From: Sweltsa coloradensis
Taxonomy: Eukaryota; Arthropoda; Insecta; Plecoptera; Chloroperlidae
DNA: 64,000 bases
Assembly: GCA_024449915.1 (NCBI GenBank)
Contig: JAMZAV010000786.1
Location: 62,001 to 126,000 of the forward strand
Direction of reading: 5' to 3'
In this document: positions 38,301 through 50,500 of the stretch, piece by piece
Position numbering within the stretch: position 1 is the stretch's first letter
How the letters are laid out: every line of letters starts with the position of its first letter
Position numbers and translations under genes: made by a program
The notes under the pieces: model-generated
Database searches by the model: none
The model's input: only the letters and a program-made list of their open reading frames with translations
What the model was told of the DNA's origin: nothing

Positions 38301-41300
38301 CCTATATTGTTACTGCTAATACCATAGAATTTAAATCAACTTTGATAAAAATATTATATTTTAGCAAATAATTTTGTAATGGAACTTGAAAAAGTAATGA
38401 GATCACACACATAACAAAAACTTGTAGAAATACAGCCAAACCTTACACACTCAAAAGGAATGAGATCTAAAAAAAGGGCCAAGCTCATCTACCCTTCCAC
38501 ATAAACGTACAGTGTCCCATAACAGCATCCTCGAAAAGCTTGGCAAAATAGAATTTGCATGTTATTACGTTTAAATTAATTAGAAAAAAAGAACTTGGAT
38601 AAACTATTACGTTAAATTAAAAATCGCAAATTCTATTTTGCCAAGCTTTTCGAGGATGCTGTTATGGGACACTGTACGTTTATGTGGAAGGGTAGATGAG
38701 CTTGGCCCTTTTTTTAGATCTCATTCCTTTTGAGTGTGTAAGGTTTGGCTGTATTTCTACAAGTTTTTGTTATAATATTAACTGAAACTCAGCTGCTGCA
38801 GGATTCTAATACAGATAACTACACAATACAATAAACGGCTATGAAACAATCCACCAACCACACAAACTTTCTACATATGACGGCATCACCGTACTACTCC
38901 TAAAAATAGACACATTTAAATCGTATCATGAAAATCATTATGATAGAATAACATCTTTGAACAACCTTCTACTTCTACTTGATACATCATCAAAAACATA
39001 TTCAACATTAGCAGTCTACAGATCCTCTTCAGGGAATGCATGACTATTCTTGAGCAAATCGGAAACAAAACCAGTAGCCTAACAAGTAGTTATAATGTTA
39101 TTATGGGAGATGTGAACATTAATATTGATGGAGAAATTAATTTAAAACCCCAATAAATAACTGATTAATCTTATTGTTTTGTTAGCACTTTGGTATCTCC
39201 TAGGCATAAGTAAACCAACTAGAATTACCCCCAAAACAAGTTCATGTATAGACCACATATATCAGGGCCGGTTTTAGGCGGCACAATTCGGTAGGCGGCG
39301 CCGCGGCGTTGTTACGGAACGACGTAATTTTACCAAATAAAGCAAAAATGTTAATAATTAAATTAAAACGAAATACTATGAACATCATAATACTTTCCTC
39401 CTATATATTCTGAGTTCTGACCGTTTGCGTAAACGTTACTGATTCTATCAATTATCTGCAAATAAATAACATATGTTTCAACGAAGTAAGTATGTAAGTT
39501 ATGGTAAGGCTTTAGTCCGCTTTCCTGAATGTGAACACAGTACAAACAAAGGCGGCTGTTTTGGTAAATTACAAGTAACCCGCTCGGCAACTTGCGCCGC
39601 ACCCACGCCAGCCCCCAACCCAACCTGTCTCAGATCTCCACTACAGGCTATCTTGAAAGAAAAATTGCCTAAAAAAAATTACGCCTCCGGCGGCTGCCTT
39701 GTGGCCAATGCAAGTACATACAAGTCGAAAATCCATATAGGCGGCATTTTCACTGCTCACGGACACTAGAAAATGTCCTAAGACCGGCCCTAACATATTT
39801 ATTAAATCACATCTTGAAAATCATATAACTGCTATCTTTACACAGACATTTATCACAGATCAGTACCCTCTTATACTTGGTTGGAACACTACACACGCGA
39901 CGAGACGTAATGCGGCAAGCCAAGCTGAAAACTCAATTCATTAACACTTGATCATGATAAATTGATTGATTCATTAATAGCAGAGGATTGGAAATCAGTA
40001 AGTGACCAGACAGACGTTGATGCGGCCACGGACAACTTGATTAACACTCTCACAAAGTATATCAAGTCAGCCGCAAATGACAAAATTACCTCGAATGTGA
40101 ACTATAAGCTATAACCTTGGATCACAGCCGGACTTGTTAAATCTACCAGGACCAGAGACAAAACTCAGTAAACTAACCCTCAAGTTTCTGGAAAACGAAG
40201 AGCTATGTAATGATTACAAACAACATCACAATGAATTACTCTCTCTCTCTTAAAATGCACCAAAACGATTATTATAAATAAGCAGCAAATTGTCGAAGCC
40301 TCTAATGTTAGGAAAGTAAGAAAGGTTATAAACAAGGCCACAAATATGTCCCAAACAAGCCTCCAAATCAAACTGCAACTGACAGTTGTATGGTAACAAG
40401 TAAAGAGAATCCTAAAAATGTGGCGGATGTATTTGTTGACTTCTTCTCTGACGTTGGAAAAAATACGGCTAGTAAGATAACACCTCCCACCACCACCCAC
40501 CTCCATTCAGACCACATGAACATAAATAAAGATAAAATGATTTTGATTTTGTCACTGTTGTATTGTAACAAATTTACATAGTTGTAAAACTTGTAATACA
40601 TAGATCAATGGAAACGTAAAATGATCATTTCTCATCAATTTGCATTTCTGTTTAATGCCTTGTTTTGTCTCCCCCATCGAGCGCGTATTGTTATAATGTG
40701 GAATTGAATAAATGGCCGAGGCTATAAGTAAAATGAAATCCCAGTATTTGCCAATAACTGCTCAAAGTTTTTTTAGGGTAGTTTGGTTTTAGGGCGAGTC
40801 AACCGTAAGGCATAGAGGTCATTATGAGCCATTCTAGGGCTCTAGGACAGATTTGGCCTTAGGCAAGGGGGGGGCTGTTATTGAGCGAGCGTCTCCACTT
40901 GACTTATGGCTCGAATGTCTGTTTTTTTTTTTGTTACTGCTTTGATACAGGTCGCACCGTTTCTCTGATCGACCTGAAATTTTGCACACATGTACATACC
41001 ACCTATGCGGGTTGCTGTATAGTTTTTGAACAAAATCCGATCGTTGGTTTAAAAAAAAAAAAAAAATGTTCCAATCGTTATGAAATTTTGCAGGGTCAAT
41101 AAGTACAACATTCTCTCCTATTTTACAAATTTTCAGCTAAATCGGTCAAGGCCTTAAGTAGTGTAGAATAGAAAATTACATTTTAACAAAAATAACGTTA
41201 CCATGGCAACGAAAAGTCGCACGAGAATCACTATGCACTGCCACCTAGAAGTAATTAAAATACATTCGAGGAAGCAGTGTATTATTTGTTATCAAAGAGT

Positions 41301-44300
41301 TAAAATAGTTTTCCCAAAGAAATGATGTCAAGGTCCTATAGATGGCGGTGGATTTTATCCATTCTCTCCTATTTTACAAATTTTCAGCTAAATCGGTCAA
41401 GACCTTAAAGACTTATTGGTATGTAACATTATGGGAATGTCGTACTCGGGTCGTGTTGCACATACCGGTGCTCGCTCAACAACGCGACGGGACTTTAGCG
41501 TTTTCCTAGTTATTATTGAGCGAGCGTAGCGAGCGTCTCCACTTGACTCTTATGTCTCGAATGTCTGTTTTTTTTTCTGTTACTGCTTCGGTACAGGTCG
41601 CACCGTTTCTCTGATTGACCTGAAATTTGGCACACATGTACATACCACCTATGCGGGTTGCTGTATAGTTTTTGAACAAAATCCGATCGTTGGTTATAAA
41701 AAATAAAAAAATAAAAATGTTCCGATCGTTATGAAATAAAAATTAAAAAATTAAAATGTTCCGATCGTTCTGAAATTTTGCAGGGTCAATAAGTACAACA
41801 TTCTCTCCTATTTTACCAATTTTCAGCTAAATCGGTCAAGACCTTAAAGACTTATTGGTATGTAACATTATGGGAATGTCGTACTCAGGTCGTGTTGCAC
41901 GTACCGGCGCTTGCTCAACAACACGACAGGACTTTAGGGTTTTCCTAGTTATTATTATTGTTTTAAGTGATCCTATAGAAATATTTGATACATGGTATTA
42001 TTTAGGCCCCTACATGTATGTATTAGTGATACAATGTTAACCATCTATCTTATCCTCTACGGGAAGAATGTGAAACATCCGTCCTATGTTCTGGATTCGA
42101 CGCCTCGCCTCGTCTCGTCTTTGCAGTTGGGCAAAACCGTCTAACTGGTTCAACTGTTGTTTAATTCTTTCTCCGAGACTAGTGACGGTGAATGTTGTTT
42201 GCTGCTAATGACAATGTACACTGTGAATTGACTTTACCTATCCCACTTTTTTAGTTGTATGATGTATTCTATTTTTACATTTCTTGGCGGATTTTTTCAT
42301 TCGCCTGAAGAGACCCGGACTCCCGGAAGACTCAACTTTCAATATACAATAACTAATCAATGTCATCATCAAGTGATCATTGTGCTAAATGCTGTGTTGT
42401 GGTTTTAAATAGGCCTACATTTTTTCCCTTCCATTTCCAAAGTAGGCCTATTATCACATATTATTTTTAGTCTTGTTTGTGTCTTTGCTTTGAGATAAAC
42501 GTATAAAATTGTTATAAACATATTGTATACGTTTATCTCAAAGCAAAGACACAAACAAGACTAAAAATATTATGTGATAATAGGCCTACTTTGGAAATGG
42601 AAGGAAAAAAATGTAGGCCTATAACTTGTATAGGCCTAGTAGGCATTAATGCTGTTTTTTTGTCTTATAGGATATGTACATGTATGTTTCGGAAGATAAG
42701 CTATTCAAAGATTTTGATGACCAGACTGCTCTCGTATGGACAGAAAAGGGAATTATATATGGTGACTGGACATTTGGGCCAACCAACGATGGAATTTTGA
42801 CTCACAGCGTAACATTTCCAACCACTGAGGTATGTTTTGTCGTTAAGTTTGTAGCTAAAACGCCCCAATGACATTATTTAAATCAACAATTACATTAATT
42901 ACATTAATTACAATAAACAATAAAATTCTCTGGTGTCTTCATAGCTCAGTTGGTAAGAGCAGGACACTGGCAGCCAAGGTCTTGGGTTCAATCCCCGGTG
43001 AAGGTACTTTTGTAATTTCTGTCTACAATAATACCATATGTGTGTGTGTGTAGACCACGTATATAAAAACTAGATAATAATTAAAATAAAGAATACATTA
43101 TATAGGCCTATGGCCCTATAGGTCTAGTAGGCCTATATAATAATGATATACCGGTAGCAATTATCATAAAAGTTTGCCCTGACTGGGGATTGAACCAAGA
43201 ACCTCCGGCTTTTTGAACCAATGCTCTACCAACTGAGCTATCGGGGCCAAAGACAAACCTTCTGTTTGATTTATATCATAGCTTTCAACAATCACAACAA
43301 ATAGCAATGGAAGTTCTGGGTTCAATCCCCAGTCGGGGACAATTGCTATCATTCAATAATTATGTCCTCAAGCAGGCTTATGCTTAAAAATCCTTATATT
43401 CATATAGGGTTCCCAACAACTGGGAAAGACGGGGAAATATAAACTGGTCAGGGAAAGTCAGGGAAATTTGTTTGTGCCAGTGTATAGTGTTGCCACCAAG
43501 CGGCAGTAGGCCTATTCATATTTGAAGAATCCAGTGGCAGTGTTGCGAACGGGTGCGGCTAAGGGGAGGAGGAGGCTGTATTTAAAAAAAATCATTATGT
43601 ATCTAGTATATAATATTGTATTAATATCAAGAATAGTGTCAGTAATAAAATGTTACATTTTAATTTTTAATCACTAAAATGATGTGCTAATTTATTTTAA
43701 GAGTTTTAACGCCAAGCAAATTGGTCAGGGAAAGTCAGGGAAATTGTTTTGACTTTTGTTGGAATCCCTATGTTTAACCTTGGTTTTATGGTAGGCGACT
43801 ATGACGCTGTTATGATGTGTGCCTCCACCACCACACCCAGAACTTCTTCCTCTTTGTACCGATGCTCTTGCTTGCCAATTGAGGCTACAAGGCAAAGCTG
43901 AGCTGGTCTGATAGTTGTTTTCTTGATAGAATCCAAGAGAAGACTGCAACTTTGCTGTCCTAAATAAAGGGTTTGTGTTTTCCAGGCTGTTCGTAACAAT
44001 GGTTCTTTATACTTGCACGTATACGTGACACGCCACGGAAAACTCCCCACTCACAGTCACATGGTTGTGATGGCTTCCAAGCAGCTAAACCGCTTCAAGA
44101 AGTTGCGATACACGAAGACACACAACTTGCTAACGGGAGAAACAGCCGCATCCGCAGAAGAAATACTCAAAGCAGAAACGTTGAAGGAAGAAGTTGTTTC
44201 TCACTGGCATCCGAACCTGACTGTGAACATTGTAGTTGACCACACAAACTGGGTTCAAGGCAGTGTTCCACCACCCCTCGATGAGTGTAAGTGTGCTGAA

Positions 44301-44530
44301 CATGATTACAACCAAGGCAATAACGAATGTATTTTATACAATAAGTGTCAATAACTTGTCATTTGTTTTTCAGTCATTGAATTCCTTCCTACTGGTGATC
44401 GCTATAAGCCTGTTGTCTATATGAACGAGTTCTGGAACATGCTGCGTGATTATCAACCCATCAATGAGACAACCAAGTAATTATACAACTTACTGAAATC
44501 ATTTTCTCGATGTTATAAAAGCTTCATTGC

Positions 44531-44598
<68 letters not shown>

Positions 44599-47500
44599 GT
44601 GAGTAGAGTTGTGCAAACTGAAAACATATGAAACTCAAACTTGCACGAAGTTGGAATTCGAAGAAAAAGTTTTAAGTTTGCACTTGTGCACATTTTATTT
44701 TGTTAGTGCTAGTTTCAGGCTTGGTTCGATATTTTATTTGAGTTTTAAGTTGGGTGGTTAATCACTCTGAAAGGTGAGTCCAGGTTTGCACAACCCTACA
44801 AATGAGTTATAACTTGGTAAGTGGTGTGGTTCACTCATGCACAAAGTTGGGTGGTTAATCACTCTGAAAGGTGAGTCCAGGTTTGCAACTTGGTAAGTGG
44901 TGGTTGACTCATTCACGAGATGTTGAGCAGATTGTTCTAGAACTGTGGAGTTTGATGGGATATTTGTTAAAACATTCACACACCCACAGACACAAACAAA
45001 CTCAACATTACGTCGGATGAAAATTGAGCGCAAAGTAGTTATTTGTAAGTGTTCTGTTTTTGAAGTTTGGAGCTGATGGAGAAGGAAGAAATAATATCCC
45101 AAATGTAAGTACAGCCAAAGCAACCACCTCACAACCTGAAATACTCTCCTAAGACTACTATCTGTAAGCAATCGCAAACGAGATGGGAGCTACAAATGTA
45201 ATAGCTGCATCCAAGGATATATAAACGGTATGTTTATTGCAGCGAGAAAATACATAGGTTCCTCAACAAAAGTTATTCTATCAAACGTTTTACCAGACAT
45301 TCCACCAGACACTACGAGAAAAATAAATCTCAATAGGAAAAAATAAGAATAAAGCCACTTATAATTAACAGCCCTGTGTCGATTTTAAACACATACATTA
45401 GTCCCTCAATAATTCAAAGTCGAGGGGACCCTCCAAAAGCCATTTCGAAATATACAAATCCAAATTAACCAAAAATCCAAAAAATGTTTTTTTTTTAAAA
45501 TGCTAGTTTGTTAAAAATACCTATTTCGGACATTCGATATCATCATAAGCTCAGTGAAGCAGGGCATCGAACCGGTTCAAACCAAAAACCGATGAAAACT
45601 GATATTTTTACTGAACCGAAAGAAAGTGCCAAAACCAAACCTTAACCAAAATTCGGAATTGCGGTTTAGGGCAGTTTCAGATCACAAAGTCTAAAAGTGG
45701 CAAAATCGCATTAAAAAAAGGAGGGGGAAGAGCGATTTTTTCATTTACAAGTCCAGCCCATACCTTCTTTCGTAATGCACCTTCCAACCACCTTGTCACC
45801 TTTGTTAGGACATATGCCAACCTCAACGTGTTGTTGACTATGGAAAGGGGTACAATGATGTGCGTTTCATTGTTTGCCTTCTTGTGTAGGCCTACATACC
45901 ACACTGTTATAGGTAAATACAAATTTTGCGGGTGCATACTTGAGTATAAAAATATAGTGGACAATTGAGTCTGGTAAGCATAGCTGATTATAATAGATAG
46001 CTATGGACATGTATCGGTAAATATTATTATTTTCAACGTTTTAAACTTTTCAAAAAAGTTAATTTTGTTTGTTTTATTGATATTTTCTGCCTTATAAAAT
46101 GTAAAATATAAATAGTATCAAACCGGTTCGGACAGAACCGTTATTTTTAGACAGGTCGAACCGAACCGAACCGAGATAATGACGTTGAACCGAAAACCGA
46201 ACCGAAATAAAAATAATTTTGGTTCGATGTCACTTTCTCTCACACTTTCTCAGATACGAATAAATGGTAATATTGAAACAAATCACTTACAAATTGTAAA
46301 AGCAACAAACTATTTAACAAACACACACACACACAACAATCACAATGCTTGTTATTGTATTGAGCATATTTGTTTGGTGTTGATATTACCCTCAGGTAGA
46401 GGTAGTGAAAATGGTGATAACGAAATCGCGAATTTTTTTAAATGTCCTTTTTATTGCCTAAAATGTAATATTGTCGACGAATTACATCATTTATGACGGA
46501 AAAAACACATTTTGAAAACGCGAATTTCGCGAAATTTCGTTGTATAGCGCGAATACGAACGAAATTACATCAACTGGTTCAAAACGCGAATTAAATCGCG
46601 AATTGACCTTTTAGTGTGCAAAATGTAAGTGATTGGAGTGCCGTCCAGTTTTGGTGGAGGTCCGGTCAGACCGAATATTACGCGCGGGTATGCGGGTGGC
46701 GGGTACCGGACGTCACGGCTTCACGGAAATATACCTCCAAAATACGGCGCGTATCACGGCTTCCGCGAAATAGTATAGCAAATAACAGTGCGTACAATTT
46801 TTTTAGTGATTTTTTATTTTTTAGTAACTTTTTGACAATTTTTTGAAATCACAAAAAATGTGAAATTTGGGGTTTTTATATCACCATTTCTCATTACCTC
46901 TACCCTCAGGTTACATCACACTTGTAATGTGTAATTTTTTGTGTGCCTAGGGCCCTGAACCTGGATATCACATGGCAACCATTGTCGCTCCTCAAGTGGC
47001 AACTTTATTGTGCTCAGTCTATGCGGAACAAGTGGTCGCTCAACTTGATGGGCGAACCGGAGGAGGATGAAGATCAGGATTCTCTCAAGGAAGCACTTCT
47101 GGAAACGTCCCCATACCTGTTGGGTATAACAGTGGTCATCTCTATACTTCACAGTGTTTTTGAACTCCTTGCATTCAAAAATGGTAAGCAAATATTTAAT
47201 CCTTTGGTTGGAAACTTTCCACAAACTTTATTCGTAGTCAGCTTTTGCATACGGTCGATGCTTACAAATTCCAATAGATTAGGGTATGCGGAATGAAATG
47301 TGATGTTTTGGTTTAGTTTTTGTGCAGCAAAGTGGGGTGGAGTTTTTTCTGTTGCTTGGCATCTCATGGCACAGACTGGAGATGCATGCACAGTGGGATT
47401 TTTCATGTACTACTCCTATTACCGTATTGGACCAAATATATAGCGCGGCATCGAATATAATACAGGTAGTGTTTTTAAGAAGAGAAAATGAAGGAAAACA

Positions 47501-50500
47501 TAAATAATGAAACTGATAAATTAAAAAGAAATTGATATAATAAACTTTATAACTTATAACTTGATTTTTACCTGAATTTGGCGAGTATGTTTCCTAATTA
47601 TTGATGGATAGGCCTAGGCCCCTAGAACCAGGCCTGCACATCACCTAGGCCTACGCGTGTACTGTAACGGCAAAAACTAGGCCTAATTTGTGTGCTAACG
47701 ACAAATTTTATTTTCCAATTCCAAACTTATTTTACGAACGATGCGTCTTCCTTAATGATAAAGCTTTCAATAAAGTATAAACAACAAGGGGACTTTGGTG
47801 CGGGAACCGTGAGACGTGAATACACGTCGTCGAAAATAAACATCCTTCGTTGGTTTCGTTGCATATATCACTAACAATTCCAGTCAACTATCGTGAAGAA
47901 AGAATGGCAAAAAGAATATTCCATTCAAGCACTTTTTACGTCTTTTAAAATTGCAATTTTGTTTGACTTGTTGACGATTGTGTCTTCCACATCTTTGCTT
48001 GCATTCACTGACGCTGAAGGTCAAACTCGCCGAGCGATGCAATTGGACGGAAACAAGATGGCCTGTAGCCAATAACAGTCTAAACAGAGCGCATCCATGG
48101 CGCGCTCCGTCGGCCATCTTTGGAACTAGGGCTGTGCGAGTCTCGACTTTTCGAGATTCGAGCGAGATTAAAGTGCTGCTCGAATCTCGCTCGATCTCGA
48201 GATCATACTGCTCGGAAAAACGAGTCTCGCTCGATCTCGATCTCAAATTGCTCGAAAAATCTAGTCTCAAGATATCTCCGTCACGGACCATGGTGGTCGT
48301 AATTATGCGGGACCTTGCGTTATGCGACGTGGTAAAGTAATATTTATTCCCCGATTTTTGCGTAATAATTTCATATTGCCATGCCACATTGTCGAGAAAT
48401 CTCTAGGCCTAGATGAGCTAGGCCTAGGCCAATGGCTATAGGCCTAGGCCTAAGTCCCGGTTCCATTCCGTGATCGGAGCTTTGATAAACCCGAAGATCG
48501 GAGGCCTAGGGCCTACTAACAAATGACGCATAAAATAGGCTTCACTTTAAAACACTTTCCTCTACAGAACGAAAGCTAGGCTAGGTACTTCTAGCACTAG
48601 CATACACCCAATAAATGACAACAAGACATCCATCTACATTTTATTTTAGGCCTAGTCGAAATTTCACAAATTCGTTGCCAACGCGCATGCGTCTGTCGAC
48701 GCGCACACAGATCGCGCATTTTGACTGGTCACTGGTAGCGCACTCTATCGTGCGAGCTACTGAACTGAAGCGTGATTTGTAAAGTTGGCGGTAGAGAGCA
48801 GAGAGCGCTTTATCGACTCGTTATCGACTCCAACGGAGAAACTACTTTATCGGTTTTTCTTACGACATTCCTATCTCGTTGCGACATTCATTAAAGGGGT
48901 ATTACACTGAGGCCGCTGTAGGTGTTGTTACTTTTTATTTTCACTACCAAACTAATGTGATTAATAAACTAATAAAGTAAGAAACAAAAATTATATTTCG
49001 TTCAACATGTAGCCTAGGCCTAAGCCTAGGACCTCTGAGATAGGCTAGGGCTAGGCCTACTCCACGCCTAGCCCTAGGCCTAGGCCCCTATGCACTGAAC
49101 TGAGAAATGTTTACTTTTTAAATATTATTTTTAAGTAGGCCCTATTTTTACTTTCAAAGCCGCCTAGGCCTAATTATTTTGTGTAGGTGATTCTTTCATT
49201 GGGGTCCTACAACAGGCCTAAGCCGGCTAATTTCAATGCGCTCGATCGCGCTCGATCTCGTTCGACCTCTCTTGATCTCGGATCTCGCTCGATCTCGAAT
49301 CTCGCTCGAGATTCAAGATTTTTTTCAAATTCTCGCTCGATCTCGCTCGACTTAAAAAAAAACTGCTCGCACAGCCCTATTTGGAACCCTTCAAGATTTA
49401 CGGCGTGGTATATTCAAACGTGCTGAAATAGCATTGGAAATGCCCAGCCCGCGAATATAATACGAGTGCGAATTTGGAGGAATTTTTTTTAAATAAAAAC
49501 CTCGTACTATTTTCGAGCCAATACAGTATTTTCATTTTCATCAGCCTAATGAATCATTGAACAAACTTAAGGATTACTTAAAAAGGTCCTTAACAAATGT
49601 ATTGTGTGATCTATAGTATTTAGATTTAAGATGCTCCCAACCAAACTTATGACTGTTAATTCCAAATATTTAATAATTGACTGAAATAACCAACTTGTAA
49701 TCTTTTAGAGCTCTTAATAAGAAAATAAAACGCTATGTATTTATTATTTAGTTCTGCAGTTTTCCCCTGCTAATCCAAGTTGCCATTAGTCCTAGGGTCT
49801 AACTCATGTGTTTGTTTTTGCAGACATTCAGTTCTGGAACAATCGAAAGTCTCTGGAGGGTCTGTCAGTTCGTTCCGTCTTCTTCAACGTGTTCCAGTCG
49901 CTGGTAGTGTTTCTCTACGTACTGGACAACGATACCAATACAGTGATAAAGATCAGTTGCTTTGTGGGACTGTGTATCGAAGTGTGGAAGATAAACAAAG
50001 TAGTCGACATCCGCTTCACCCCATGGCCGGCGTTCACCGACAAGAGCTCCTACGTCGCGTCGAGCACTCGCGAGTACGACATGCTAGCTTTCCGTTACCT
50101 CTCGTGGGCTCTGTATCCCTTGCTCGGAGGCTATGCCGTCTATGCCCTCATCTATCAGGAACATAAGGGATGGTACTCGTTCGTGCTGAACATGCTGTAT
50201 GGGTTCCTTCTAACCTTCGGCTTCATTATGATGACTCCACAGCTGTTCATTAACTACAAACTCAAGTCCGTTGCCCACCTGCCGTGGCGTATGATGAGCT
50301 ACAAGTTTCTTAACACCTTCATCGACGACATCTTTGCGTTCGTCATCAAGATGCCTACCTTGTATCGTCTTGGATGTTTCCGTGATGGTAAGTGGATGTT
50401 TATTTATTTATTTATTCGTAGTCAGTTGATGGTATACATAACTATTAGCTAATATACATGTCCACATAGACCCTATAGTAAGCTCTCAAAATTAACATAA

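Noticed and set aside
43164..43352. Minus-strand frame with AQLVEH...GSIP motif
   Set aside because: A well-known artefact of translating tRNA-like sequences.
44758..45177. A 139-codon minus-strand open frame
   Set aside because: It lies in CLPTM1 intron 5 across a MITE end and a duplicated 45-bp stretch. Composition is random and no conserved motif is present.
47884..48387. A 167-codon minus-strand open frame with overlapping plus-strand frames
   Set aside because: Much of it is a translation of the CTCGA repeats of the hAT MITE at 48127. There is no recognisable domain.
49780..50166. Alternative plus-strand frame of 128 codons
   Set aside because: A shadow of CLPTM1 exon 7 in another frame.
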